Positions 33,007 to 41,278 of a stretch of 64,000 nucleotides of DNA are shown here, piece after piece (the first letter of the stretch is position 1; the number at the start of each line of letters is the position of its first letter). Under the pieces are notes generated by a model. The model worked only from the letters and a program-made list of their open reading frames with translations. It was not told where the DNA came from and ran no database searches. The position numbers were made by a program, and so were the translations under genes. The stretch lies in the NCBI GenBank assembly GCA_035622335.1, contig DASPVO010000001.1, positions 41,975 to 105,974 on the forward strand, read 5' to 3'. This DNA is from DATJAJ01 sp035622335 (lineage in GTDB: Archaea; Thermoproteota; Nitrososphaeria; Nitrososphaerales; Gagatemarchaeaceae).

Positions 33007-33788
33007 TGGCCATCCCTGACCTAAAAGAAAAGAAAGTCTTCCTCTTCGACCTAGACGGCGTCTTCTACAAGGGCAAGGAGAAGAGGGTCAAGCTGGGAGG
33101 AACGGAGATCGTAAATGCTCTCAGAGCGAGGGGGAAGAAGATATACGTACTCACGAACAACTCGACCGACACGGTCGCGAAGCTCGCCTCGAACCTGAGA
33201 GCCTTCGACATCCCGGTCAGAAGAGACGAGATTCTCACGAGCACCCTTCTCACCGCGAGGTTCCTGAGCAAGAAGTACGGGAGAGCGTCGTACTTCCTAG
33301 TGGGTGAGACGGGCATGGACAGAGAACTGCAGAGGCATGGACACAGGAGGGTCGAGGGTCTGAAAGCCGACGTTGTCGCGATCGGACTTGACAGGTTCCT
33401 AACCTACGAAAAACTGGACCACGCGACGAGAGTGGGGAACAACGGGGCAGACCTCGTCGCTAGTCACGCCGCCAAGGTCTACATGTCCGGTGAGGGAGCA
33501 GCCCTGGGTCCGGGAGCTACGGTGAAGGCCCTCGAATTCTCAACGGGTAAGCGCGCTGTCTCGATCGGCAAACCCTCTCCGCTCATGTTCAAGTTGGCCC
33601 TGGAGATGGCGGGATACAGGCCCCAGGACGCCGTGATGGCAGGGGACCAGCTCGACACGGACGTTGCTGGGGCGGCCAAGGCGGGGATAGATTCGGTCCT
33701 CGTCCTGACCGGTGTCGACAGGAGCACAATGGGGAGCACTGCCATGGGTGCGGTGAGGAACGTAGACGAACTCACGAAGTACGTCTAG
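33006..33788 (+). CDS. HAD-superfamily phosphatase, NagD-like
   Basis: 260 residues; predicted phosphate-ester hydrolase. Motif I FLFDLDGVFYKG (nucleophile Asp), motif II VLTNNST, Lys in SIGKPSPLMFK, motif IV VMAGDQLDTDVAGA. The C2-type cap between the motifs places it with NagD/p-nitrophenyl phosphatases. GTG 33006 overlaps the AcnX small-subunit stop; co-transcription hints at a phosphorylated intermediate but the substrate is open. Stop shares CTAG with the convergent gene. Confidence 0.88.
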   Translation: MAIPDLKEKKVFLFDLDGVFYKGKEKRVKLGGTEIVNALRARGKKIYVLTNNSTDTVAKLASNLRAFDIPVRRDEILTSTLLTARFLSKKYGRASYFLVGETGMDRELQRHGHRRVEGLKADVVAIGLDRFLTYEKLDHATRVGNNGADLVASHAAKVYMSGEGAALGPGATVKALEFSTGKRAVSIGKPSPLMFKLALEMAGYRPQDAVMAGDQLDTDVAGAAKAGIDSVLVLTGVDRSTMGSTAMGAVRNVDELTKYV

Positions 33789-34873
33789 CGTTTGACCGCG
33801 TGCGATCTCAGGAAGCCTTCGTCAACCTCGATTCCCAGTCCCGGTGAGGTAGGGACCTTGATTTTTCCTCCCTTCGGGAGGGGCAGACCCGTGACGAGTT
33901 CCGTCAGAAGCGGATTGTCGAAGACGTCATACTCCACCGCCAAGCACGCCGATGCCGAAGCAACATGCAGGGAGGCCGCAAGGGACACACCAGAATTGAC
34001 GCCCAGCATGGGTGCGAAGCCCAAGCCTTCCTTTTCGGCCCTAGCCGCGACCATGAAATCCGTCAGGACGCCCCCACACCTGCTGACGCTCGGTTCAAGC
34101 ACGTCGACCGAGCGATGGGAGAAGACCCGGGCGAAATCTCCAGCATACCACGCTTCCCCCGACGCCAGCGGAACCTCCCTTTCGAGGAGGTCGTAACCCT
34201 CGAAGTCGTCCGAGGGCAGAGGCTCTTCAAGCCACTCGGGTTGAAAATCCACGACCCGCGATATGAGCGCGTTGGCCCTCCTGGCGTCGTAGGCGCCGTT
34301 CGCGTCAAGCACCAGCATGCAGTCGTCCCACATCCTCCTAGCCTGCCTCGCGAGTCTGACGTCCTTCTCCACGCCGAAGCCTATCTTGAGCTTGAACCCC
34401 CTGAGTCCTGCGTCCCTCACCCTCTGGACTTGGGTTCCCATCGGCCCTCTGGACCCGAAGACCGAACCAGCGTATACAGGCAGTTCGGCACTCCTCTGCT
34501 TCCCGAGCATCCTGCCCACAGGCTCTCTGCGCAGCTTCCCCATTGCGTCCCACAGGGCGGTCTCGACGCCGCTCAACGCCTCAACGGCTATCCCTCTCGT
34601 CTGCCCCCGGACGCGATAGAGGTCCCACACGGCCGACCACGCCTCCCTCGGCCCCTCGAATGTCTCGCCCGTCACTCTGCCCGCGATCCAACCAACCATT
34701 TCCGATGTGGCGAGCGGACTGAACCTCGTCATCGCTTCCCCCCATCCGACCTCTCCGTCACATTCAACTCTGACTAGGACGCTCATGTAGTCGTCGTAGA
34801 CCATGGCCCCGGCTACGAGCTTGTCCTTCATTCTCACCCTGATGGGGAATGCGGAGACCGATTCGACCTTCAT
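33785..34873 (-). CDS. Enolase-superfamily enzyme (mandelate racemase/muconate lactonising type)
   Basis: 362 residues. N-terminal capping domain (VESVSAFPIRVRMKDKL; GWGEAMTRFSP) and a TIM-barrel with base motif Lys-x-Lys in GFKLKIGFGVE, metal ligands Asp in LVLDANGAYD, Glu in WLEEPLP and Glu in LASGEAWY, and the C-terminal LGVNSGVSLAAS. This looks like an acid-sugar dehydratase or cycloisomerase, substrate unknown. ATG 34873 lies 29 nt from the TTTTTAAG box shared with the divergent zinc protein; the longer frame to 34939 is rejected. Confidence 0.87.
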   Translation of the reverse strand: MKVESVSAFPIRVRMKDKLVAGAMVYDDYMSVLVRVECDGEVGWGEAMTRFSPLATSEMVGWIAGRVTGETFEGPREAWSAVWDLYRVRGQTRGIAVEALSGVETALWDAMGKLRREPVGRMLGKQRSAELPVYAGSVFGSRGPMGTQVQRVRDAGLRGFKLKIGFGVEKDVRLARQARRMWDDCMLVLDANGAYDARRANALISRVVDFQPEWLEEPLPSDDFEGYDLLEREVPLASGEAWYAGDFARVFSHRSVDVLEPSVSRCGGVLTDFMVAARAEKEGLGFAPMLGVNSGVSLAASLHVASASACLAVEYDVFDNPLLTELVTGLPLPKGGKIKVPTSPGLGIEVDEGFLRSHAVKR

Positions 34874-34898
34874 GTTCGGTCCTTCCGCGGCGATGGGA

Positions 34899-34906
34899 TT
34901 TTTAAG
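34899..34906. promoter_or_regulatory. Shared TATA box between enolase-like gene and zinc-finger protein
   Basis: TTTTTAAG on the plus strand reads CTTAAAAA on the minus strand. Its centre near 34902 is 29 nt from ATG 34873 (minus) and 29 nt from TTG 34931 (plus), the same midpoint layout seen at 31353-31362 and 52016-52023. Confidence 0.55.
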
Positions 34907-34930
34907 GTGGAATAGGCTCTTTCCAAATCG

Positions 34931-35341
34931 TTGCAGCACGGTTCAAAGCACCAGTCGAGCTGTGCCATCTGCGGCAAATTGGAGACCGAGCCTGGGACCT
35001 ACCCCACGGTCATAGGAGTGGGCAGAGTGTGCCTCGAGTGCGGCATGCAGAGGGTCAAGTGCGAGGCATGCGGCCAGGAAGTCAAGCTCCTAACCTCTTC
35101 AAAGTTCCAGGGGAGGACCCTCTGTCTATCTGATCACATGAAGGAGGTCGAGAAGTACAAGCAGCACATTGTGATGTCGTTCGACGAAGAGTCGGAACCC
35201 GTCGCGGAGATATTCAGGGAGGCATCTGAGAGGGGCCCCCAGGGATACACCCTTCTCGCCCTGAGAAGAGCGAGGAACAGCACTCATGTGTGGGAGGCGG
35301 AGTACGAGAAGTCCGAAGTCTTCCAGATGCGCTGTAGCTAG
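34931..35341 (+). CDS. Zinc-ribbon protein of unknown function
   Basis: 136 residues. Six Cys in the first 50 residues form zinc-binding pairs: SCAICGKLE, VCLECGMQRVKCEACG, then LCLSDH with another Cys and His. The C-terminal half is helical (YKQHIVMSFDEESEPVAEIF) and ends MRCS. Probably a nucleic-acid or protein-binding adaptor; no catalytic motif. TTG 34931 is supported by TATA spacing. Not recognised further. Confidence 0.7.
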   Translation: MQHGSKHQSSCAICGKLETEPGTYPTVIGVGRVCLECGMQRVKCEACGQEVKLLTSSKFQGRTLCLSDHMKEVEKYKQHIVMSFDEESEPVAEIFREASERGPQGYTLLALRRARNSTHVWEAEYEKSEVFQMRCS

Positions 35342-35400
35342 CAATCAACAACTTTACACTTCTTCTCTTAAGCAGACCATGACGCGCAACGGAAGTTGAG

Positions 35401-35733
35401 ATGAGGGACGACGGAAGCGAGGAGATGAGGGTCCTAAACACTCTCCTCCAGCAGATAGAGGACCTCAAGCTCGGTCTGGAACCTGGCGTGCTCGCGGGTT
35501 GGTACCAGAAGATAGCCGAGGATGCGAAGGCGAGAGCGCCCAGCCACCTGGTCGACACGATCAGCGTGATGCAGGACCCTATCCTGCCGATGAAGTTCAA
35601 CTTCACCTCCTCCAAGAGGGCGGTCAGGTACGTCATCCAGGCGATCAACGACAACCTCTCCTCTATGCCCACCGCCACCCGGCTCTACTTCGAGAAGCTG
35701 GGGGAGCTGGTAGAAGCAGAGAGCCTTCGCTGA
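35401..35733 (+). CDS. Conserved-looking hypothetical protein
   Basis: Not recognised. 110 residues, soluble, mostly helical: MRVLNTLLQQIEDLKLG, then WYQKIAEDAKARAPSHLVDTI and RYVIQAINDNLSSMPTAT. No catalytic or metal motif. ATG 35401; a TCTTAAGC box about 31 nt upstream suggests its own promoter. It may be a small structural or adaptor protein. Confidence 0.6.
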   Translation: MRDDGSEEMRVLNTLLQQIEDLKLGLEPGVLAGWYQKIAEDAKARAPSHLVDTISVMQDPILPMKFNFTSSKRAVRYVIQAINDNLSSMPTATRLYFEKLGELVEAESLR

Positions 35734-35763
35734 CTATAAATTCGAAGAGCGGTTCGAAGCGCC

Positions 35764-37182
35764 GTGGAGACCGCGAGAAGGGCGAAGAGAGGTACCTACA
35801 CGGCGGTCGGAGTGATGGTACTTCTCCTGGCGGTGGCGCTCTTCTATGCCGTGACTTACCAGCGCGCACGGACGACCACGGCGCCTTCGACAACTACGAC
35901 CGCCGTCTCTTACCCGCTCACCTCCGACTGGCTGACCTACCATCTCGACAACCTGAGGGACGGAGATTACTCATTCCTCCCTCCGATTGCTTCTCCTAGT
36001 CTGAAGTGGAAGGCGACCTTCGATGGCGCCGTGTATTCAGAGCCGCTGGTGTTCGATGGCTCCGTCTTCATAGCGACGGAGAGCGACACAGTCTATTCCG
36101 TATCTGCCGCGACGGGCGCGGTGGAGTGGACCGAGAGCCTGGGTACACCGGCACCGCTCTCGACGTTGCTCTGCGGCGACATCGACCCGGTCGGTATCAC
36201 CGGCACCCCCGTGATTGACCCCTCGGCGAACACCCTTTACGTGGTCGCCATGGAGAAGGGACAAGGCTACACGCTGTTCGCACTGAACACAAGCTCCGGA
36301 AGCGTTCTCTGGTCTGAGAGAATCGACCCACCGGGCTTCAACTTCACAGTAGAGCAGGAGCGAGGGGCACTAACTCTCTACGACGGGGTTGTGTACGTCC
36401 CGTTCGGTGGTTTCGCGGGCGACTGCGGCCAATACCACGGGTGGGTCGTGGGCTACCCTGCAAACGGGACGTCTGCTACGCTCGACTACCAGGTTCCCTC
36501 AGGGCGAGAAGCGGGGATATGGACCCCGGGGGGTGTGGTTGTCTCTACATCGGGTAAGCTCTATCTGGCCACGGGAAACAGCGCGTCGAGGACGGTCTTC
36601 GACTACGGAGAGGCGGACATAGAGCTCAGACCCAACCTCACCGTCGTCTCCTACTTCGCACCTCAAGACTGGGTAGTGCTCAACGACAACGACTTGGACC
36701 TCGGAAGCCTTCCCCCCGTCCTGTTGTCGGATGGTCTCCTCTTCCAAATAGGCAAGCAAGGCATAGGGTTCCTCCTCAATTCGACGGCCCTGGGCGGGGT
36801 CGGTGGGCAGCTCTACTCGGCGAACATATGCGGAAACGGATTCGGTTCATGGGGCGCGGAGGCGTTCTATAACGACTCGGTGTACATCCCGTGCGACAAC
36901 GGCATGTTCGCGATATCGGTCCACGGAGGCGCGTCCCCAAGCTTCGGCGCAAGTTGGAACGACACAGGCTTCAACTGCGGACCGCCCATCCTCGCCGCGG
37001 GCGCGCTGTGGACGATCGATGTCGACAACGGGACGCTTCTGGCCCTGAACCCCGAGACGGGCGCCACTCTGTTCACAGCCTCGATAGGCCAACAGAGCAG
37101 CAGGTTCACGACCCCCTCCGCGGGCGACGGCCTCTTGTACGCGGCCGCGGGAGACACGGTCTTCGCGTTCTCCCCGCAGTAG
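35764..37182 (+). CDS. Membrane-anchored PQQ-like beta-propeller protein, extracytoplasmic
   Basis: 472 residues. One N-terminal membrane helix (about 14-33, AVGVMVLLLAVALFYAV), a Thr-rich linker (TTTAPSTTTTAV), then repeated propeller blades: LFALNTSSGSVLWSER, LLALNPETGATLFTAS, VYSVSAATGAVEWTES. Blades resemble pyrroloquinoline-quinone/BamB repeats but no quinone-binding Trp ladder or Cys-Cys is evident, so it is probably a binding or scaffold protein on the outer face. GTG 35764 lies 27 nt after a CTATAAA box (35734-35740). Confidence 0.8.
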   Translation: METARRAKRGTYTAVGVMVLLLAVALFYAVTYQRARTTTAPSTTTTAVSYPLTSDWLTYHLDNLRDGDYSFLPPIASPSLKWKATFDGAVYSEPLVFDGSVFIATESDTVYSVSAATGAVEWTESLGTPAPLSTLLCGDIDPVGITGTPVIDPSANTLYVVAMEKGQGYTLFALNTSSGSVLWSERIDPPGFNFTVEQERGALTLYDGVVYVPFGGFAGDCGQYHGWVVGYPANGTSATLDYQVPSGREAGIWTPGGVVVSTSGKLYLATGNSASRTVFDYGEADIELRPNLTVVSYFAPQDWVVLNDNDLDLGSLPPVLLSDGLLFQIGKQGIGFLLNSTALGGVGGQLYSANICGNGFGSWGAEAFYNDSVYIPCDNGMFAISVHGGASPSFGASWNDTGFNCGPPILAAGALWTIDVDNGTLLALNPETGATLFTASIGQQSSRFTTPSAGDGLLYAAAGDTVFAFSPQ

Positions 37183-37244
37183 GCATCCCACAGTTTGTCC
37201 AACCGCGTCACGTTTTTAACAACGGTACTGGGCGTCGCTGGAAC

Positions 37245-37697
37245 ATGCCCTTCGAACCCCAGTTTCGCAAGATACTGGTAGCGTACGACGGATCGCCGGA
37301 CTCGAAGCGCGCTCTCCGAACAGGCAGCCTCCTGGCCAAGAGAATGAGGTCAAAGCTCTTGATCGTCCACGTCTTCAGTCCCGCCGTATTCCCCTACATC
37401 GGGGCTTCTCCCGCGCCTCTCGACGGGATGTCGGCTCTTCAGGCGGCAGCGAAGAAGCAGTCCGAGGCTCTGCTGGCGAGGGCCGTGAAGTCGGTGGCCG
37501 GACAGGTGCGTGCGAGAGGCCTGGTCGTGGAGAGCGGTTCCGCGGTCGAGGGGATCATCGAGACAGCTTCAAGGGAGGACGTTGACCTAATCGTGATGGG
37601 CACTCAGGGATTGACCGGCTTCAAGAAAATCCTCGTGGGGAGCGTATCGAGCGGCGTGGTCGCCCACGCGAAGTGCGCCGTCCTTGTCGCAAAGTGA
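37245..37697 (+). CDS. Universal stress protein (UspA family)
   Basis: 150 residues. FRKILVAYDGSPDSKRAL at the start and the ATP-binding signature GTQGLTGFKKILVGSVSSG near the C terminus (Gly-x2-Gly-x9-Gly-Ser) mark an ATP-binding UspA. ATG 37245 lies 28 nt after a GTTTTTAAC box (about 37212-37220). A second UspA is at 40720. Role probably in stress or energy state, by family. Confidence 0.9.
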   Translation: MPFEPQFRKILVAYDGSPDSKRALRTGSLLAKRMRSKLLIVHVFSPAVFPYIGASPAPLDGMSALQAAAKKQSEALLARAVKSVAGQVRARGLVVESGSAVEGIIETASREDVDLIVMGTQGLTGFKKILVGSVSSGVVAHAKCAVLVAK

Positions 37698-37700
37698 CCC

Positions 37701-38843
37701 TTAGGCCGGTCCCCGTTCTTTCAGTGCCCTTTCCCGGCGTGTCTCCACCCGTGAGCGTCTCGAGCTGAGCAGCTTCTTCACCTTCGGCGTGAGCTCGTCC
37801 ACAGCCTTGATGAGGTCGTGCCCCTCAGAAGAGAAGGAGTACAGTCCGTGTGAAGTGTAGACTGTGAGTGTGACTTCGTGGATTCTTGAGTGTGCCCCGC
37901 CCTTGACTATCGCCCTGACCTCTTCTAGGTCAGGGAATGTCTTCTTGAGGGATTCACCCATGCGCTTGACTTTCTCCTCTACCCTGCCCTGGTCAAAGGG
38001 CTCTTGCGTCATGCCCGCCACGTAGAACGGGAGTCCTTCGGCGTTCTTGGCGATGAGTGGCTTGACCATGTCTCTCAGCGTCGCTATGCCGATCGTCCTT
38101 TCGCTTTCGGTCACCAGGACGTACGATGAATTCCTGAGAACCATCTCCTTCACCGCTTCTAGGTATGACGACCCTCGGGTTAGCGTGACCACCTCCTCCT
38201 GAGCTATGTTGGACACGGGGTAGTCGAACCTGTGTTCTGGCGTGCCCTTGAAGTTCGGCGGTAGGCCAGGCTCGGGGGGCATCCGGGCCAGCAGGTCGGT
38301 GGAGGTGAGCATTCCAACCGTTCTGCCTCCGTCTGTGATGGGTACGTGGTCGAAGTTCCCCTCCTTCATCAGGGCGATCGCCTTGCTCGCGGTTGCGCGC
38401 GAATCCATCGATGTGACGCTCTTCGTCATCGTGTCATCCAACTTCGCGCCGATTGACTGTCCCTTGGAAAGCACGGCTTGAAGCATCGCCTTGGCCGTCA
38501 CGACCCTGACCAGATCGCCCTCTTCGCTGATCGGGACGGCTCTGAGGCGGTAGTCGTGCAGCAGCCGGGCTGCTTCCGAAACGGTGCTGCCGGGACCAAG
38601 CTTGGGTGAAGGATAGGCAACGTTCCCCAGTCTCTCCTCTGGGTAGTCTTCGAGCCCGAGAAAGTCTCTCGTGGTAGCGGTCATCAGCCTGCCCTCTTTT
38701 GTCAAGAAGACCTCGTACTCTCCCGTCTGGAGAATCCGGCCAATCGCCCTAGAGACCCTATCCTCCCAAGAGAAGAGGGCGCGCTTCTGAGAGAGGGATT
38801 CGGAGCTGACTCTAGACAACGGGGTTCCTGCGTTACCACTCAT
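37701..38843 (-). CDS. Multi-CBS protein with hibernation-factor-like C-terminal domain
   Basis: 380 residues. Two CBS pairs (about residues 70-190 and 205-285; for example LRAVPISEEGDLVRVVTAK, DHVPITDGGRTVGMLTSTDL, YVLVTESERTIGIATLRDM), which usually bind adenine nucleotides, followed by a basic domain VRAIVKGGAHSRIHEVTLTV...HDLIKAVDELTPKVKKLLSSR that resembles the HPF/RaiA ribosome-binding fold. Possibly an archaeal ribosome dimerisation or dormancy factor controlled by energy state (inference). Its ATG overlaps the upstream regulator's stop (TAATG). Confidence 0.78.
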   Translation of the reverse strand: MSGNAGTPLSRVSSESLSQKRALFSWEDRVSRAIGRILQTGEYEVFLTKEGRLMTATTRDFLGLEDYPEERLGNVAYPSPKLGPGSTVSEAARLLHDYRLRAVPISEEGDLVRVVTAKAMLQAVLSKGQSIGAKLDDTMTKSVTSMDSRATASKAIALMKEGNFDHVPITDGGRTVGMLTSTDLLARMPPEPGLPPNFKGTPEHRFDYPVSNIAQEEVVTLTRGSSYLEAVKEMVLRNSSYVLVTESERTIGIATLRDMVKPLIAKNAEGLPFYVAGMTQEPFDQGRVEEKVKRMGESLKKTFPDLEEVRAIVKGGAHSRIHEVTLTVYTSHGLYSFSSEGHDLIKAVDELTPKVKKLLSSRRSRVETRRERALKERGPA

Positions 38844-39361
38844 TAGTCAGTAACACCATCAACGGAGCTCGGGTCCTGCTTAGGACCGAAGGACATCGCG
38901 AACCAACGGGCGTGCAATTTCTCGCTCACCGCCTCATTCGCCCTGGCCTTCACCCTGGTGCCTTCCAGACCTACCTCTACTTCCGCAGCGCTGAATGTGG
39001 TTCTGTACACGGCGAACCTCTTACCATCGCCTGTTATGACGATTCTTTCGATGACCATGAGCCCTTCGCTCAGGAGCGCCTTCGTTATCCTGTAGCACGA
39101 GCTCAGGGGCACGTCGCACTCGCTGCTCAACTGTTCCACCGTCTTTCCCTCAGGAATTGCAGCCTCGAGCATTCTCCGAGAGTGCTCCCCGGCGAGTGCG
39201 CCTAGGATGGCGCGGTTCCACCCGCCGAGGAGCCCCTCCTGCGTGCACACGTCTTCTTCCCTCCTTTTGAGCAGAGCAGAAGTCTCCACTTTCCGTCGGC
39301 TCTGACTGTCCAATACCGTATATCTAGTGGCCGTATTTTCCGCACGAAATCGTAGAGACAT
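38843..39361 (-). CDS. Winged-helix transcriptional regulator
   Basis: Up to 172 residues. The ArsR/TrmB-like helix-turn-helix is AIPEGKTVEQLSSECDVPLSSCYRITKALLSEG with wing RIVITGDGKRFAVYRTTF, followed by a short C-terminal helix. The first possible start is ATG 39361; a GATATAC box at 39318-39325 inside the frame suggests GTG 39289 instead, which keeps the whole domain. It is co-transcribed with the CBS protein (TAATG overlap) and may control it. Confidence 0.72.
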   Translation of the reverse strand: MSLRFRAENTATRYTVLDSQSRRKVETSALLKRREEDVCTQEGLLGGWNRAILGALAGEHSRRMLEAAIPEGKTVEQLSSECDVPLSSCYRITKALLSEGLMVIERIVITGDGKRFAVYRTTFSAAEVEVGLEGTRVKARANEAVSEKLHARWFAMSFGPKQDPSSVDGVTD

Positions 39362-39441
39362 GCAGTCTTTTGTGCTCTCTCAGAACCACATCCCGAAGAA
39401 ACCTGACAACGATAATATAATCGGTCTGGCACCTTTAGACG

Positions 39442-39957
39442 TTGGTTGAAAAGACAGTCACCATATCCCTCAGGATAAGCGATTCTGCGTACAAGGCCCT
39501 TCAAGAAGAAGCGAAGAAGCAGAACACTAGCGTCAACACCCTCGCGAACCAGCTCTTCCTGACGTTCACGGAGTACGACAGGTTCCTGAAGAAGTTCCAC
39601 ATGGTGAAACTCTCGACCCCTACTCTTAGGAGCATCATCGACGCCGCTTCAGAGCCGGACGTCGTCGAGGCGGGCTCTACATCCGGCTCAAGCGTGCCGA
39701 TCGCCTTCGTGGTGGCCAAGACGGGCAATCTCACTTTCGACCACGCGATAGAGTACCTGCGCTTGATGGGCGCATACGCCAACCTGTTTGAGTACAGCGA
39801 GGCCTCGGACGGGGGGCACGTATCGATAACTCTGACCCATGAGCTTGGACCGAAGGGGAGCACCTTCATTGCGAACTACGTCGAGGCCATCTTCAAGCGA
39901 TTCGGAAAACCCTTCAAGGTGAACAAGTACAAGGATGCCGTGACGCTAGAGTTCTAG
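39442..39957 (+). CDS. Ribbon-helix-helix domain protein
   Basis: 171 residues. N terminus KTVTISLRISDSAYKALQEE and AKKQNTSVNTLANQLFL form a MetJ/Arc-like ribbon-helix-helix DNA-binding segment; the rest (TFDHAIEYLRLMGAYANLFEY; HVSITLTHELGPKGSTFIANYVEA) looks like a separate alpha/beta ligand or dimer domain. TTG 39442 lies 26 nt after an ATAATATAAT box (39411-39420). Likely a regulator; targets unknown. Confidence 0.7.
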   Translation: MVEKTVTISLRISDSAYKALQEEAKKQNTSVNTLANQLFLTFTEYDRFLKKFHMVKLSTPTLRSIIDAASEPDVVEAGSTSGSSVPIAFVVAKTGNLTFDHAIEYLRLMGAYANLFEYSEASDGGHVSITLTHELGPKGSTFIANYVEAIFKRFGKPFKVNKYKDAVTLEF

Positions 39958-40032
39958 CCAGAGGGCGGTTTGTGTTCTGTTATCCTAACCACGATAAAAC
40001 CAGGGAAGCAGAAGGGCGGTCCTCCTTCTGCT

Positions 40033-40578
40033 CTACTTCTTCTGGAACCTCACGAGCAGGAAGCCCAGTCCTCCGAGAAGGGCTCCTACGCACGCGAGCA
40101 CTATGAACCCCCCGATGGGGTTCACGAGCTGGCTCAGATAGTGGACGTGGATTTGGTAGTCAGTGTAGTTGAGGCCTCCAGCAGCGATAGGAGCGCCCGC
40201 CCACCCGGCTAGGTAACCGCCCCATATCATCAACAGCATCGCTGCCGCTACGCCGACGTTCATGAAGACGAAGTGTCCCCAGGCGAGGATGTTTGCGAGA
40301 CCGTGGTAGACCTTCCCCTGCACCTCTTCGATGTAGTAGTAGAAGATAGCCGTGACCGCGACCGCAATCACCCCTACTGTGAGATAAGAGATGTATCCGG
40401 TGAAGAGCCAAGTCCCTCCTCCACCCGATGCGATGACTCTGGATGGGCTGTAGTACGAGCTGATGTTGAAGAAGCTCTGTGGCTCGACGATCAGGATTGT
40501 GACGATGACCGCGATGAGCCCTTGGGCGACCGCTGCCCAGATGAACCGTCCGGACCATTTTCCGTGGACGTTCTGCAT
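40033..40578 (-). CDS. Four-helix membrane protein
   Basis: Not recognised. 181 residues with four likely membrane helices (about 13-32, 58-82, 95-125 and 152-176); several conserved-looking His (AWGHFVFMNVG, YQIHVHYLSQLV) lie near membrane edges, which hints at a heme or metal-related integral protein but is not proof. ATG 40578 is preferred to 40650 because a TATATAAT box (40608-40615) lies inside the longer frame, 33 nt before it. Confidence 0.65.
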   Translation of the reverse strand: MQNVHGKWSGRFIWAAVAQGLIAVIVTILIVEPQSFFNISSYYSPSRVIASGGGGTWLFTGYISYLTVGVIAVAVTAIFYYYIEEVQGKVYHGLANILAWGHFVFMNVGVAAAMLLMIWGGYLAGWAGAPIAAGGLNYTDYQIHVHYLSQLVNPIGGFIVLACVGALLGGLGFLLVRFQKK

Positions 40579-40719
40579 TTTTCTTCGTCGGCTTCCCTTG
40601 CAGACCGTATATAATGCGGGGAAGCGATTCTCAAGAGTGAAAAGGGTCATGACGGCTAGCGGTCTCAGAGTTGAGAATGGTCTTCGCAGATAAAATATCT
40701 GGAGCGGCGCACGCGTCGC

Positions 40720-41178
40720 ATGGCAAAGGATGAGTTCCCTTCGTGGGACAAGATACTAGTTCCCTTTGACGGTTCGAAGGACTCTCGAAAGGCGGTCCGC
40801 TTCGCTTCCGCGATCTCTCTCGAGCACGGATCACAGGTCACCATCCTACACGTCTATTCGGTGCCCTACTACACCATGGGCCCGCTCGGTCTCCCGCAGA
40901 CAAGTTTTGGTGAGCTGGAGCAGGCTGCTAAGGACACGGCAGCTGAAGTAGTGTCAAGAGGCGTCACGCTTGCCGCCGAAATGGGAGTCCACGCGAGGTC
41001 CGAGACCGTCCAGTCAGGCTCGATCGTGGAGAGCATCGTGGACTTCGCGGACGCGGAGGGGTTCGACCTGATTGTCATGGGAACGAGAGGCAACACAGGC
41101 TTCAGGAAGCTTCTCTTGGGAAGCGTTTCGACGGGCGTGGTCGCGCAGGCGAAGTGTCCCGTGACCATCGTTCGCTGA
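40720..41178 (+). CDS. Universal stress protein (UspA family)
   Basis: 152 residues, paralogue of the gene at 37245. WDKILVPFDGSKDSRKA at the start; ATP-binding signature GTRGNTGFRKLLLGSVSTG at the end. ATG 40720 lies 26 nt after a GATAAAATATC box (40689-40699), a clear leaderless promoter. Stands before the permease/arginine deiminase operon but with about 100 bases between. Confidence 0.92.
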   Translation: MAKDEFPSWDKILVPFDGSKDSRKAVRFASAISLEHGSQVTILHVYSVPYYTMGPLGLPQTSFGELEQAAKDTAAEVVSRGVTLAAEMGVHARSETVQSGSIVESIVDFADAEGFDLIVMGTRGNTGFRKLLLGSVSTGVVAQAKCPVTIVR

Positions 41179-41278
41179 CCTCACCGAAAGCGGTACTGGA
41201 ATGCCCGATTCCTAATGTTGAAAATTGGCCTGCGAGCTCTAATACGCCCGTCCAGCATCTCGATCATGTGACGCGAGG

